Origin: Planctomycetaceae bacterium
GTDB taxonomy: Bacteria; Planctomycetota; Phycisphaerae; Sedimentisphaerales; UBA12454
Assembly: GCA_021371795.1 (NCBI GenBank)
Contig: JAJFVK010000019.1
Coordinates: 329,224 to 393,223 of the forward strand
Length of the DNA: 64,000 nucleotides
Direction of reading: 5' to 3'
A program made the position numbers and the translations under genes. This document shows positions 44,599 through 54,427 of this stretch, in pieces (position 1 is the stretch's first letter; every line of letters begins with the position of its first letter). The notes under the pieces are model-generated. The model worked only from the letters and a program-made list of their open reading frames with translations, was not told the DNA's origin and did not search any database.

Positions 44599-46485
44599 AT
44601 GAAAAGCAATGTTTATAAGTTGATTATTCACAAAGAGTTAAGAATAAGGCTCTTTGTGTGTTTATTGATATTGGCGGTCTGCAATCTACTGGGGGGTTGC
44701 AGCCCTGCCGAGCGGCGCGATGAAATTGACAAAAAAGCAGAAAAAATTCTTGCCGAAAAGCAGTTCGAAGCGACCGGCAAAAATTCACCTTTTTCTATCG
44801 AACGGCCAAGCGATATTCTCCGAAAACGGCTGCTCAAAGGTCAAAAACTTCCTGTGTCCGGTGCGGCGTCTTTGGGCGTGGAAGATTTACAAAAAATCGA
44901 ACATTGGCCGGAGAAAAATTATCCCGCTGAAGTTGTCAGCGGAAAAACAAACGACATCAACGATGTTAATCAGACAGTCGTAATTTCACTGATGCAGTCG
45001 CTGCAAATCGGCGCTTATAACAGTATGGATTATCAAACGAAGAAGGAAACGATTTTCCAAACTGCGCTTGACCTTGAACTTGAACGCAACGAATTCCGCA
45101 ACATATTTTTCGCACAGCTTCAAAATCTCACGAGTACGGACACAACCGGCAACAGGACTGTAAGCGGAAACGTGGTCAGCGGCGATGTCGGCGTCAGCAG
45201 AAAATTTATGAACGGCGCAGAAATATCTTCTTCGCTGGGAATAGATTTGGCTAATCTGCTCACACTCGGCGGAGCATCCTCGACAGGACTTGCGGGCGAT
45301 GCGAGTATTTCCATCCCCCTGCTGCGAGGTTCCGGAAGGCATATTGTTACAGAGCCGCTCGTTCAGGCGGACAGAAACGTTATTTACTCATTCTGGGATT
45401 TTGAACAATACAAAAAAGATTTCGCGGTCAATGTCGCGACGAAATATCTGTCCGTAGTTCAGCAATTAGACAGAATCAAAAACAGCGAGGCAGACTATCG
45501 CAGCAGAATCGCGTCGGCTAAAAGAAGCCGAAGGCTTGCCGATGCGGGCAGAATTCAGGAAATCGAAGTCGACCAAGCGGTGCAAACCGAATTGTCCGCA
45601 CGGCAAAACTGGATATCATCAGTACAAGCATATAAAAACCAATTGGACTCATTTAAAGTATTCCTCGGGCTTCCGCCGGATGCGAATATAGCGCTTGACC
45701 CGAATGAACTTTCCAAACTTGTCGCATCGTCGAAAGCGATGATGAAGTTAGCAGATGAACAGGCTAAACTTGAGAATGCCGATGCGAACGATGCTAACAG
45801 CCTTGTGCTGCTGCTCGAGCCTGATTATAAAAACGCAGGGCATTATGAGATTAAAGAGCCTAACGCTGTTCGGCTGGCATTTTTCAACAGACTTGATTTG
45901 CGAACGACTGAAGGTATGGTTTACGATTCGCAACGAGCGGTTGTTGTGGCGGCGGACGCATTGCGGGCTGAATTGACGTTTCTGGGAAGAGCAAATATCG
46001 GCTCGCGAAGGTCTTCGGTCGGCTCGGCGACAAATGACAATGCACACTTTGTGTCCAACGAAGGACTTTTCGAATCGCTGGTAACTCTTGATTTGCCGAT
46101 TGAACGAACCGAAGAAGCTGTGGCCTATCGCAACAGTTACATTCTGCTTCAACAGGCCGTGCGTGATGTTCAGGCGACGGAAGATTCAATTAAATTGGAT
46201 ATTAGAAATTCTTTGCGAAGTTTGCTTGAAGCTCGTGAGAATATGTACATACAGGCAAAGGCGGTTGCTGTCGCACAGAAGCGTGTCAAAAGCGTAAATA
46301 TGTTTTTGGACGCGGGCCGAGCGGCAATGCGTGATTTGACTGACGCACAGGACGCTTTGCTTGAGGCGCAGAATTCGCTGACGGCGGCGGTTGTGCAGTA
46401 TAGAATAGCGGAATTGAATATACAAAGAGATATGGGCGTTTTGGAAATAGATGAAAACGGTCTTTGGAAAGAATATGGTAATTAA
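44599..46485 (+). CDS. TolC-family outer membrane efflux lipoprotein
   Basis: The 628-residue protein has a lipoprotein signal, with LLGGCSPAERR giving Cys34 or so as anchor, an extra N-terminal 100 residues and then the repeated helical-hairpin TolC architecture (AKRSRRLADAGRIQEIEVDQ and AKAVAVAQKRVKSVNMFLDA). Such proteins form the outer-membrane exit duct of tripartite pumps. It is the first of four genes (TolC, adaptor, ATPase, permease) that make a complete MacAB-TolC-like system. It is longer than a typical 450-500-residue member because of N-terminal and internal insertions. Confidence 0.87.
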   Translation: MKSNVYKLIIHKELRIRLFVCLLILAVCNLLGGCSPAERRDEIDKKAEKILAEKQFEATGKNSPFSIERPSDILRKRLLKGQKLPVSGAASLGVEDLQKIEHWPEKNYPAEVVSGKTNDINDVNQTVVISLMQSLQIGAYNSMDYQTKKETIFQTALDLELERNEFRNIFFAQLQNLTSTDTTGNRTVSGNVVSGDVGVSRKFMNGAEISSSLGIDLANLLTLGGASSTGLAGDASISIPLLRGSGRHIVTEPLVQADRNVIYSFWDFEQYKKDFAVNVATKYLSVVQQLDRIKNSEADYRSRIASAKRSRRLADAGRIQEIEVDQAVQTELSARQNWISSVQAYKNQLDSFKVFLGLPPDANIALDPNELSKLVASSKAMMKLADEQAKLENADANDANSLVLLLEPDYKNAGHYEIKEPNAVRLAFFNRLDLRTTEGMVYDSQRAVVVAADALRAELTFLGRANIGSRRSSVGSATNDNAHFVSNEGLFESLVTLDLPIERTEEAVAYRNSYILLQQAVRDVQATEDSIKLDIRNSLRSLLEARENMYIQAKAVAVAQKRVKSVNMFLDAGRAAMRDLTDAQDALLEAQNSLTAAVVQYRIAELNIQRDMGVLEIDENGLWKEYGN

Positions 46486-46507
46486 ATCAAAAATTAAATA
46501 TCAAATA

Positions 46508-46523
46508 TCAAAATTGTGGAATC
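46508..46523 (+). repeat. Intercistronic repeat B, copy 1
   Basis: TCAAAATTGTGGAATC, found exactly again at 49054-49069 and with two changes at 48316-48331. It lies 29 bases before the adaptor start codon. Confidence 0.7.
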
Positions 46524-46551
46524 TAATCCTGATTCATCCAGGAGATAAATT

Positions 46552-48312
46552 ATGAAATTATTAAATAGCAAATACATTATCGGCGTGGTGGTGCTTGCGG
46601 CAGCGGTACTGCTGCTGTCTGGATACTTTCTGACTGCAAACGATAATTCAAAATCCAACGGGCCGATATACACAGTCAAAAAAGGCCCTCTGACTATCAG
46701 CTTCGTAGAGTCTGGAACGATAAAGGCCAGAGACCAAATCATACTCAAAAGCGAAATTGAAGGCAAAACGCTGATTACCTACGTCGTGCCGGAAGGAACA
46801 CGTGTAAAAAAAGGCGAACTGCTTATTGAATTAGATGTGAGCGCTCTTGAAGATACGAAAATCGATCGTGAAATAGACGTTCAAAACGCGGAAGCAGCAT
46901 ATATAAGCTCAAACGAAAACCTCGCGGTCGTTAAAAACCAGACGACAAGCGATGTTGACCTTGCGGTGCTGACGCTTGATTTCGCAAAACAGGATTTGGA
47001 AAAATATACCAAGGGCGATTATCTGAACGAACTTCACAAACGAGACGCGACAATAACGCTGAACAAAGAAAAATTTGAGCGTGCCAAAGACACGCTGATG
47101 TGGTCGGAAAAACTCGCGGGAGAAAATTTCATTTCCAATACTGAACTTCAGGGCGACAGGCTCGCAAAAGATGAAGCGGAAATGAATGTGCAAATCGCAG
47201 AACAGGATAAAAAACTGCTCGAAGAATACACCTATAAACGGGAACTTGCACAAAAGACAAGTGATGTCAATCAGGCGGAAATGGCGCTTGAACGCACAAA
47301 ACGCAAGGCTCACGCCGATGTTATACAGGCCGAAGCGGAACTAAAAGCAAAAGAATCCGAATTCGGACGTCAAAAAGACAAACGCGACAAAATTGTGATG
47401 CAAATTTCAAAAACAAAAATATACGCACCGGACGACGGGCTTGTAATTTACGCAAGCAGTGCGAAAAATACCGGCGGCTGGCGAGGCTCAAGCAGCGAAC
47501 CGCTTGATGTCGGAGTGGAAGTCTATGAACGCCAGGAATTGATTTACCTGCCGACGGGCAACGCTTCTGATGCGGAAATTATGGTGCACGAATCTTATCT
47601 GAAAAAAATATCAAAAGGAATGCCGACGGTTATCACAGTCGATGCGCTTCAGGACAAAAAATACTATGGCACAATTCAACAAATTGCGCCCCTGCCGGAT
47701 GCGCGAAGCATGTGGATGAATCCGGACCTGAAGCTGTACACCACTAAAGTCAGCATCGACGGCGAAGATGTTACGCTGCGAAGCGGTATGAGCTGTCAGG
47801 CGGAAATTATCGTCGCACAGTACAAAGAAGCACTTTATGTTCCTCTGCAGGCAGTTATCAGAATCGGGCAGGAACCTACAGTGTATGTCAAAAACGGCAA
47901 AACTTTCGAGCCGAGAACAGTTAAAGTCGGATTGGATAACAACAAAGTCATTCACATCATTGAAGGGCTAAAAGACGGAGATGTAGTTCTGCTCAATCCT
48001 CCACTCAAAGCGGCAGCAACGGCGAACACAAAGACCGACAAAGATTTCGGTGATGGTATGCAGGGGAAAATCTCTGACGGACTGAAAAGCGTCGAGACAA
48101 CTATAAATGCAAACACCGATACAAACACCGCCCCGGCAGCTACGCCAAAAGACGATGCCGAAGCCAAAAAAGCTGAACGAATCAGGAAAAAACTTCAAAA
48201 TATGACGCCTGAACAACTCGAAGAAATGAAAAAGAAATTCGAGAAAATGACGCCGGAAGAACAAGAGAAAGAAAAAGAAAAAATGAAGAAAATGTTCGAA
48301 AGCGAAAATTAA
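46552..48312 (+). CDS. MacA/HlyD-type periplasmic adaptor
   Basis: The 586-residue adaptor has an N-terminal membrane anchor (LNSKYIIGVVVLAAAVLLLS), a lipoyl-type half-domain (LKSEIEGKTLITYVVPEGTR), a long coiled-coil hairpin (about 110-270), and a barrel with the second lipoyl half and the MP domain. A highly charged repetitive tail (QNMTPEQLEEMKKKFEKM with a second copy of TPEE) ends it; this tail is unusual for the family. AGGAG precedes the ATG. It links the outer-membrane and inner-membrane partners encoded beside it. Confidence 0.9.
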   Translation: MKLLNSKYIIGVVVLAAAVLLLSGYFLTANDNSKSNGPIYTVKKGPLTISFVESGTIKARDQIILKSEIEGKTLITYVVPEGTRVKKGELLIELDVSALEDTKIDREIDVQNAEAAYISSNENLAVVKNQTTSDVDLAVLTLDFAKQDLEKYTKGDYLNELHKRDATITLNKEKFERAKDTLMWSEKLAGENFISNTELQGDRLAKDEAEMNVQIAEQDKKLLEEYTYKRELAQKTSDVNQAEMALERTKRKAHADVIQAEAELKAKESEFGRQKDKRDKIVMQISKTKIYAPDDGLVIYASSAKNTGGWRGSSSEPLDVGVEVYERQELIYLPTGNASDAEIMVHESYLKKISKGMPTVITVDALQDKKYYGTIQQIAPLPDARSMWMNPDLKLYTTKVSIDGEDVTLRSGMSCQAEIIVAQYKEALYVPLQAVIRIGQEPTVYVKNGKTFEPRTVKVGLDNNKVIHIIEGLKDGDVVLLNPPLKAAATANTKTDKDFGDGMQGKISDGLKSVETTINANTDTNTAPAATPKDDAEAKKAERIRKKLQNMTPEQLEEMKKKFEKMTPEEQEKEKEKMKKMFESEN

Positions 48313-48315
48313 ATT

Positions 48316-48331
48316 TCAAAATTGCGGATTC
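48316..48331 (+). repeat. Intercistronic repeat B, degenerate copy
   Basis: TCAAAATTGCGGATTC, two bases different from the other two copies, located between the adaptor stop and the ATPase start. Confidence 0.6.
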
Positions 48332-48351
48332 GCCTGCGGCGACAGTATTTT

Positions 48352-49026
48352 ATGGACATAGTCAGATTTAATAATATTCACAAGATTTATGAAATGGGAA
48401 GCGAACCTGTACGTGCGCTGGACGGGGTGAGTATCACATTTGAAAAAGGCAGCTTCTGGGCGATAATGGGGCCAAGCGGGTCGGGTAAAAGCACAATGAT
48501 GAATATTCTCGGCTGCCTTGACCGCCCTACTTCCGGACAGTATTTGCTGCAGTATAAAGATGTGAGCACGCTGGACGACGACGAGCTAAGCGATATCAGA
48601 CTCAAATACATCGGCTTCATCTTTCAAAGCTTCAATCTGATTCCGCAACTAACGGTTCAGAAAAATATCGAACTGCCGTTGTATTATCTGGGCTGGAGCG
48701 CTGAAGAAAGTGAAAAAAAAGCGAAAGAACTGGCTGAGAAAGTCGGACTTGAAAGCAGACTTAATCACAGGCCTGCGCAGCTTTCCGGCGGACAAATGCA
48801 GAGAGTGGCCGTTGCGCGTTCGCTGGCTGCCGACCCGCATATTATTCTCGCCGATGAGCCGACAGGAAATCTCGACAGTCATACAGGCGTTCAGATTATG
48901 GAACTGCTGACTGAACTGAATAAAGAAGGCACAACGATTATTATGGTAACGCACGAGCCGGATATCGCGGCTTATGCGCGCAGCCGACTGCATATGAAAG
49001 ACGGTCTTATAGAGAAAATCGGATAA
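48352..49026 (+). CDS. MacB/LolD-type ABC ATPase
   Basis: The 224-residue ATPase has Walker [11 protein letters not shown]-loop [12 protein letters not shown], signature [11 protein letters not shown] and Walker [13 protein letters not shown] with the switch histidine in MVTHEPD. The LSGGQ and adjacent features place it with LolD and MacB ATPases, which drive the mechanotransmission permease encoded next. ATG at 48352 is chosen over a TTG ten codons earlier. Confidence 0.95.
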   Translation: MDIVRFNNIHKIYEMGSEPVRALDGVSITFEKGSFWAIMGPSGSGKSTMMNILGCLDRPTSGQYLLQYKDVSTLDDDELSDIRLKYIGFIFQSFNLIPQLTVQKNIELPLYYLGWSAEESEKKAKELAEKVGLESRLNHRPAQLSGGQMQRVAVARSLAADPHIILADEPTGNLDSHTGVQIMELLTELNKEGTTIIMVTHEPDIAAYARSRLHMKDGLIEKIG

Positions 49027-49053
49027 CTAAATGCAAAAATTAAAAATAAAAAA

Positions 49054-49069
49054 TCAAAATTGTGGAATC
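49054..49069 (+). repeat. Intercistronic repeat B, copy 2
   Basis: TCAAAATTGTGGAATC, identical to 46508-46523, followed by the hairpin ATCCCG-ACAATGC-CGGGAT. It lies between the ATPase and permease genes. Confidence 0.7.
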
Positions 49070-49156
49070 CCGACAATGCCGGGATGGCTGTTTTATTTCG
49101 GCTATGCCTGTATGGAAAATTATGTATATTAAACTATTCAGGTTAATGTAAAAGCA

Positions 49157-50431
49157 ATGGCACTGCATCAATCAAAAATCGCGAGAAACGTACTGTCAGG
49201 CATCGAAAACCTGCTGCTGCATAAACTGCGCTCGTGTCTGACGATGCTGGGCGTTGTGTTCGGCGTCGGCAGCGTCGTAGCGATGCTCGCGGTCGGCGAA
49301 GGCGCAAGCAAAGACGCACTTCTTCGCATACAGAAATTAGGCAGTAATAATATCATTATCAACTCGGTCAAATCCCTGGAAGAAGATGCACAATCCACGC
49401 AGCATTCGCACATGAGCATATACGGCCTGACCTATCTCGATTACGACAGGATACGAACAAACTTTCCGACCGTTAAACAGGTATCGCCGGCAAAACTTAT
49501 CCGCAAAGAATCAAAAGTCGGGTCCAATATACTGGAACTGCGAATCGTCGGCACAACAAGCGAATGGTTCCAACTGGTTCCACGACAAATACTGGCAGGC
49601 AGAGTGTTCGACCAGAGAGATGTTGAAAATTGCTCGGCAACGGCAGTGCTGACGGAATTCGGAGCAAGAAAACTGCTGGCAAACAAAAACTCCATCGGTC
49701 AGCCAATCAAAATCGGCGGCGATTCGTTTGAAGTAATAGGAATTATCAAAAACGAAGAAGGCATGGCCGGAAATATTCAGATTCCGGACCAGCAGGTTGA
49801 TGCTTATGTGCCTTTGAGCACAGTTAAAAAATATTTCGGCGATACCTTTTTTAAAAGAACAAGTGGCACGATGACGTTTGAACTCGTCGAACTGCACCAA
49901 ATTATTGTGCAGGCCGACGATATCAAAGATGTCGAGGACACTGCGGCCGGCATCGAGAGAATGCTGCAGAGCTTCCACAAGAAAAACGATTATGTTATAA
50001 GCGTTCCACTTGCCCTTCTCAAAGAGGCAGAGGCAACCAAGCAAAGATTCAATATCGTTCTCGGTTCAATTGCAAGCATAAGTCTGCTCGTCGGCGGTAT
50101 CGGAATTATGAATATTATGCTCGCATCCGTTACCGAACGTACCCGCGAAATAGGCATCCGGCGGGCTATCGGCGCCAAACGACGACAAATTGTCATCCAA
50201 TTTCTTATCGAAACGGTCGTGCTGTCTACACTGGGCGGCATCATAGGACTGGCGATGGGAATCACTATTCCGCTAATCATTACGTACTTCGCGAAAATGC
50301 CGACGGTTATCACACCCATCAGTATTATTCTGCCCCTGTTCATCAGCGTAGGCATCGGCATTATCTTCGGGCTTTATCCGGCAATTAACGCCGCGAAAGT
50401 TGACCCGATTGTCGCATTAAGACACGAATAG
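49157..50431 (+). CDS. MacB-type ABC permease
   Basis: The 424-residue product has a helix near the N-terminus (LRSCLTMLGVVFGVGSVVAM), a large periplasmic domain (about 60-290), and three C-terminal helices, with GGIGIMNIMLASVTERTREI and GIRRAIGAKRRQIVIQFLIE, the signature of MacB/FtsX permeases. The ATPase is encoded separately, one gene upstream. Together with the adaptor and TolC protein it forms a complete export pump; substrate unknown. The start lacks a strong ribosome site. Confidence 0.94.
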   Translation: MALHQSKIARNVLSGIENLLLHKLRSCLTMLGVVFGVGSVVAMLAVGEGASKDALLRIQKLGSNNIIINSVKSLEEDAQSTQHSHMSIYGLTYLDYDRIRTNFPTVKQVSPAKLIRKESKVGSNILELRIVGTTSEWFQLVPRQILAGRVFDQRDVENCSATAVLTEFGARKLLANKNSIGQPIKIGGDSFEVIGIIKNEEGMAGNIQIPDQQVDAYVPLSTVKKYFGDTFFKRTSGTMTFELVELHQIIVQADDIKDVEDTAAGIERMLQSFHKKNDYVISVPLALLKEAEATKQRFNIVLGSIASISLLVGGIGIMNIMLASVTERTREIGIRRAIGAKRRQIVIQFLIETVVLSTLGGIIGLAMGITIPLIITYFAKMPTVITPISIILPLFISVGIGIIFGLYPAINAAKVDPIVALRHE

Positions 50432-50451
50432 ATTCAAATTCGAAATACTAA

Positions 50452-50500
50452 ACACTAAATCCTAAACAATATCAAATTACCAAAATTCTAATGTTCAAAA
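50452..50500 (+). repeat. Dispersed repeat C, copy 2
   Basis: Copy of the unit at 29024-29070 (ACACTAAATCCTAAACAAT, then TCAAA, AAATTCTAATGTTCAAAA), starting 20 bases after the permease stop. Confidence 0.65.
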
Positions 50501-50609
50501 CAACTGAATGACCAACAACCAAATACGTCAGTGGCATGAAAGAGGAAAATATTGTCATTTTGTCTAATTATGTTATACTAATCGCTTTATAATTATCAGG
50601 GAAGATACA

Positions 50610-52289
50610 ATGTTTGAAAAGTTACTGATACCGCTGAAAAAAGTTTCTCTGCGCAAAGGATTTTTCCGCCTTACAGATTCGGCTGTGTTGAAATTTTATC
50701 AGGACAACGCTATTAGCAATCCTGAAGGATATAAAATTGAAATTCTCGCTGACGGTGTAGAAATTTTTACCGCGACAGAAGCCGGCAGTTTCTACGCTAT
50801 TCAAACCCTCAAAGACCTCTCGGTAATTTATAACGATAAACTGCCCTGCTGCGTTATCGAGGATTGGCCTGATTTCAAACGACGAGGCGTTTATCTCGAC
50901 TGCTCACGCGGAAAAGTGCCGAAGTTAAGCACGCTTAAACAACTGACAGAGAGACTGGCACGCTGGAAAATCAACGAACTGCAATTATACATCGAAAATG
51001 TTTTCACATTCAAAAAACATCCGCTTATCGGCAAAGGCTACAGTCCTTTCACGCCGGCGGAAATTATCGAATTGCGGGAATACTGCAAAAAATATCACAT
51101 AAAACTCGTCGGCTCACTGGCAAGTTTCGGGCACTTTGAAAGAATACTCTCGCTGCCGAAATATCAGCATCTTGGCGAACTTGCGGGCTATCGCGGACTT
51201 CCTGGCGGAACAACGCTCTGTCCCATTGACGCCGGTTCAATAAAACTCGTAAGCGATTTATACAGCGAATTTGTGCCGCTGTTCGAAGCTGAAGACTTTA
51301 ACGTCTGCTGCGATGAGACGTGGGAACTGGGCGAAGGCAGGAGTAAAAAATTGGCCGACAAAATCGGCAAAGGCGAAATATACCTGCAATTCCTGTTGAA
51401 AATTCATAAGCTCTGCCAGAAATACGGCAAGCGGATGAATGTCTGGGCGGACATTGTTCTAAAGCATCCTGAACTGCTGAAAAAACTGCCGAAAGATATT
51501 GTTATGCTCAACTGGGAGTACGAACAGGCCGGCGAAAATTTATATCGCACAAAAGAAATCGCCAAGGCGGGTCTGCCGTTTATGGTCTGCCCCGGCACAA
51601 GCAGTTGGCTCACTCACGGAACAAGACTTGCCAACGCGATGGGAAACGTTGCTAATTTCGCCAAACAGGGACGAAAATTCGGAGCTGAAGGACTTCTCAA
51701 TACCGACTGGGGTGATAACGAACATCGTAATCTGCTCGGCGTGAGTCTGCATAGTTTCGCACACGGCGCTGCGCATAGCTGGAACGGCAAAGCAGTCGAT
51801 GAAGAGAAATTCACTCAAAAGTTTTGCGCCAGTATTTTTGGGCAGGAAAATAAAAAAATCGCAGATATAATAAAGAAGATTGGCAGTAATTACCTCACCT
51901 GCGGAACAAACGTACCGAATAGAAGCTGGCTGTATCCCGCACTTGTCGAACCGGTAAAAAACATCACACCAGACAGCTATATTTATAAAATGAGCGACAA
52001 GGGATTGAAGAAAATAATTGCAGACTCATACGAGTGCAGATACACGGGTCTGCCCCTACAAAACTTTGAAAAGATTACACTGGAAGAAATACAGCTTGCG
52101 GCAAGAATGGATGTTCTGGCAGCCAAAAGAGCACTGGCTATCAAAAATAACAAGTATTCAGAACTGCGGAAATTGCAAAAGCCGTTTATGGGAATGGCGG
52201 ACGATTTCAAAAAATTATGGCTGATAAGAAATAAGCCGTCGAGATTAAAAGATAATTTAAAATTATTTCAACAAGCCACAGAGTTTTAG
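50610..52289 (+). CDS. GH20-like exo-hexosaminidase
   Basis: The 559-residue product has an N-terminal zincin-like beta domain (about 10-85) and a TIM-barrel catalytic domain (from FKRRGVYLDCSRGKVPKLST). The family acid/base pair is Asp235-Glu236 in VCCDETWELGEG, the Asp-Glu dyad of glycoside hydrolase family 20. It has no signal peptide, so it should act in the cytoplasm. GH20 enzymes release terminal beta-GlcNAc or GalNAc, and the following genes handle anhydro-MurNAc and MurNAc-6-phosphate, so GlcNAc-anhMurNAc disaccharides are likely substrates. The final codons and the stop come from a CACAGAG-type repeat. Confidence 0.82.
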   Translation: MFEKLLIPLKKVSLRKGFFRLTDSAVLKFYQDNAISNPEGYKIEILADGVEIFTATEAGSFYAIQTLKDLSVIYNDKLPCCVIEDWPDFKRRGVYLDCSRGKVPKLSTLKQLTERLARWKINELQLYIENVFTFKKHPLIGKGYSPFTPAEIIELREYCKKYHIKLVGSLASFGHFERILSLPKYQHLGELAGYRGLPGGTTLCPIDAGSIKLVSDLYSEFVPLFEAEDFNVCCDETWELGEGRSKKLADKIGKGEIYLQFLLKIHKLCQKYGKRMNVWADIVLKHPELLKKLPKDIVMLNWEYEQAGENLYRTKEIAKAGLPFMVCPGTSSWLTHGTRLANAMGNVANFAKQGRKFGAEGLLNTDWGDNEHRNLLGVSLHSFAHGAAHSWNGKAVDEEKFTQKFCASIFGQENKKIADIIKKIGSNYLTCGTNVPNRSWLYPALVEPVKNITPDSYIYKMSDKGLKKIIADSYECRYTGLPLQNFEKITLEEIQLAARMDVLAAKRALAIKNNKYSELRKLQKPFMGMADDFKKLWLIRNKPSRLKDNLKLFQQATEF

Positions 52290-52320
52290 CCACAGAGAAC
52301 ACAGAGCTCACAGAGAAAAA
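52275..52320 (+). repeat. CACAGAG-type intergenic repeat
   Basis: The tract CCACAGAG, TTTTAGCCACAGAGAACACA, GAGCTCACAGAG is built of 7-base CACAGAG units. It begins inside the GH20 gene and supplies its TAG stop, then reaches to the anmK start codon. Confidence 0.7.
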
Positions 52321-52323
52321 AAT

Positions 52324-53415
52324 ATGCGAATAATCGGATTAATGGCAGGAACCAGCGCTGACGGAGTTGACGCAGCGGCGGTAGAAATCAAAGGGACACA
52401 AGTGAAAGTCCTTGCGTTCGATACTTTCGTGTTTTTGCCGGAGGTCAGAAGAAAAATTCTCGAACTCGGCGAACAGAAACGATTTTCCGCAGGTGAAATT
52501 TCAGATTTTAATTTTCAGCTTGGTGAAATTTTTGGCGATGCGGTTATGAAATTATGCAAAAAGCATAAAATCAATCTCAAAACTATCGACCTTATCGGTT
52601 CGCACGGTCAAACAATTTTTCACAGGCCGGCGAAGAGCACTTTTCAAATTGGCGAGCCTTCCATAATCGCTTATAAGACCGGCACAACAACGGTAGCCGA
52701 TTTCAGGCCGAAAGATATTGCCGCCGGCGGTCAGGGTGCGCCGTTAGTTCCATTCGCGGATTATTTTTTGTTTAAGTCAAAGAAAAATCGGGCGATTCAG
52801 AATATAGGCGGTATCGCAAACGTTACTTTTTTACCGAGCAACTACAAATCTAAAGATATTATTGCCTTTGATACAGGGCCGGGTAATATGATTATCGACA
52901 GGCTGGTATTTTTACTGACGAAAGGCAAACAGAACTTCGACAGAGGTGGAAAAATAGCCGCTAAAGGAAAAGTAAATCAAAAAATCCTTGCACAGATGCT
53001 GGCCAATCCGTATTTTCACATCAAGCCTCCAAAATCGACCGGCAGAGAACTTTTCGGCAAAGAATACACTGATGCGTTTTATAAAAAACTTCCCAATGAA
53101 GATATAATCACAACCGCGACGGCCTTTACCACTGTCAGTATCACGGACGCATACAAAAAGTTTTTGCCGAAAATGCCGGATGAAATTATTCTGTGCGGAG
53201 GCGGAGCGAAAAATAAAACTTTAGTTGCAATGCTGAAAGAAAACACTAAAAGCAAAATTATGTTTACAGATGATTTCGGAATCAATAGCGACGCCAAGGA
53301 AGCGGTATCGTTTGCGATTCTGGCTTATGCGACGATAAAGGGAATTGCAAATAACGTGCCGAGCGCAACCGGCGCAAAACAAGCAGTAGTTTTAGGGAAA
53401 ATAATACAGGGATAA
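52324..53415 (+). CDS. anmK: Anhydro-N-acetylmuramic acid kinase
   Basis: AnmK cleaves the 1,6-anhydro ring of anhydroMurNAc while phosphorylating it, giving MurNAc-6-phosphate. The 363-residue product begins MRIIGLMAGTSADGVDAAAV, with the family GTSADG nucleotide loop, and has DLIGSHGQTIFHRP, STFQIGEPSIIAYKTG, VADFRPKDIAAGGQGAPLVP, FDTGPGNMIIDRL and EIILCGGGAKN, all in order. It is full length. It follows the GH20 gene by 34 bases and precedes murQ by 37, so the operon order matches the pathway. Confidence 0.96.
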   Translation: MRIIGLMAGTSADGVDAAAVEIKGTQVKVLAFDTFVFLPEVRRKILELGEQKRFSAGEISDFNFQLGEIFGDAVMKLCKKHKINLKTIDLIGSHGQTIFHRPAKSTFQIGEPSIIAYKTGTTTVADFRPKDIAAGGQGAPLVPFADYFLFKSKKNRAIQNIGGIANVTFLPSNYKSKDIIAFDTGPGNMIIDRLVFLLTKGKQNFDRGGKIAAKGKVNQKILAQMLANPYFHIKPPKSTGRELFGKEYTDAFYKKLPNEDIITTATAFTTVSITDAYKKFLPKMPDEIILCGGGAKNKTLVAMLKENTKSKIMFTDDFGINSDAKEAVSFAILAYATIKGIANNVPSATGAKQAVVLGKIIQG

Positions 53416-53452
53416 CTTACGCATCGCCGTACCGGCGACGGCTAAACGAACT

Positions 53453-54358
53453 ATGAAAAAACAAAAAATATTACCAACGACAGAAAAACGGAATAAGAAA
53501 AGCGCAAACATTGACAGGCTTTCCACTATTGGAATTGTCAAACTTATCAACGGCGAAGACAGACTTATTGCCGGCGTGGTCGGCAAAGAAGCGGGTAAAA
53601 TAGCCGCGGCGGTCGATATGATTGTCGAACGGTTCAAACGCGGCGGAAGGCTGTTTTATGTCGGAGCAGGCACAAGCGGCAGGCTTGGCGTTTTGGACGC
53701 TTCGGAATGTCCGCCGACGTTCGGCGTAAATCCTCTGCTGGTTCAGGGTATTATCGCAGGCGGAAAACGCGCTCTTGTGCGAGCGGCCGAGGGCGCTGAA
53801 GATAAAATCTACGACGGCATCGCGGCAATCATCAAACGCAAAATAAAACCTAATGATATTGTTGCCGGCATCGCGGCTTGCGGACTGACGCCTTTCGTTC
53901 GGGCGGCTCTGAAAGAAGCCAAACGCCGAAAAGCAGGTACGATTTTTATAACCTGTTCGGAGACTGCGAATGACAACGCGGCCGAGATAATTATCAATCC
54001 AGTTGTCGGGCCGGAAGTAATCACTGGCTCAACGCGGATGAAAGCAGGCACGGCAACGAAACTTGTGCTTAATCTGCTGACGACAACCGCAATGATAAAG
54101 ATGGGTAAAGTTTACGGCAATCTTATGGTCGATTTGAAAGCAACAAATAATAAATTGAAAGACAGGTCGGTGCGAATTGTTGCGGAACTGACCGGACTTT
54201 CAAAAGCAAAGGCAAACGCCCTGCTGAAACGCGCAGACGGAAAAGTCAAAAACGCGATTGTAATGTTCTACCGCAAATGCGATTCGCAAAAGGCAATTGA
54301 AATATTGGATAGCTGCGGGCAATCGCTAAGGTATGCTATTGAAATCGACACAGATTAA
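53453..54358 (+). CDS. murQ: N-acetylmuramic acid 6-phosphate etherase
   Basis: MurQ removes lactate from MurNAc-6-phosphate, giving GlcNAc-6-phosphate for reuse. The 301-residue product has a SIS-domain core: GAGTSGRLGVLDASECPPTF with the catalytic Glu, GIAACGLTPFVRAALKEAKR, and STRMKAGTATKLVLNLLTTT with the conserved serine and threonine residues. It is placed directly after anmK, as the pathway predicts. Confidence 0.96.
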   Translation: MKKQKILPTTEKRNKKSANIDRLSTIGIVKLINGEDRLIAGVVGKEAGKIAAAVDMIVERFKRGGRLFYVGAGTSGRLGVLDASECPPTFGVNPLLVQGIIAGGKRALVRAAEGAEDKIYDGIAAIIKRKIKPNDIVAGIAACGLTPFVRAALKEAKRRKAGTIFITCSETANDNAAEIIINPVVGPEVITGSTRMKAGTATKLVLNLLTTTAMIKMGKVYGNLMVDLKATNNKLKDRSVRIVAELTGLSKAKANALLKRADGKVKNAIVMFYRKCDSQKAIEILDSCGQSLRYAIEIDTD

Positions 54359-54427
54359 CACTGTTTTTTTAGACACGGATTCCGCAGCGGCGGAACACGG
54401 ATTTACACTGTTTAGAAAAGATATAAA
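54359..54427 (+). repeat. GACACGG-type intergenic repeat
   Basis: The spacer between murQ and the symporter reads ACACGGATTCCGC, AGCGGCGGAACACGGATTTA, CACTG. It contains a TTCCGC/GCGGAA hairpin and two copies of ACACGGATT. It resembles the CACAGAG repeat in style. Confidence 0.5.
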
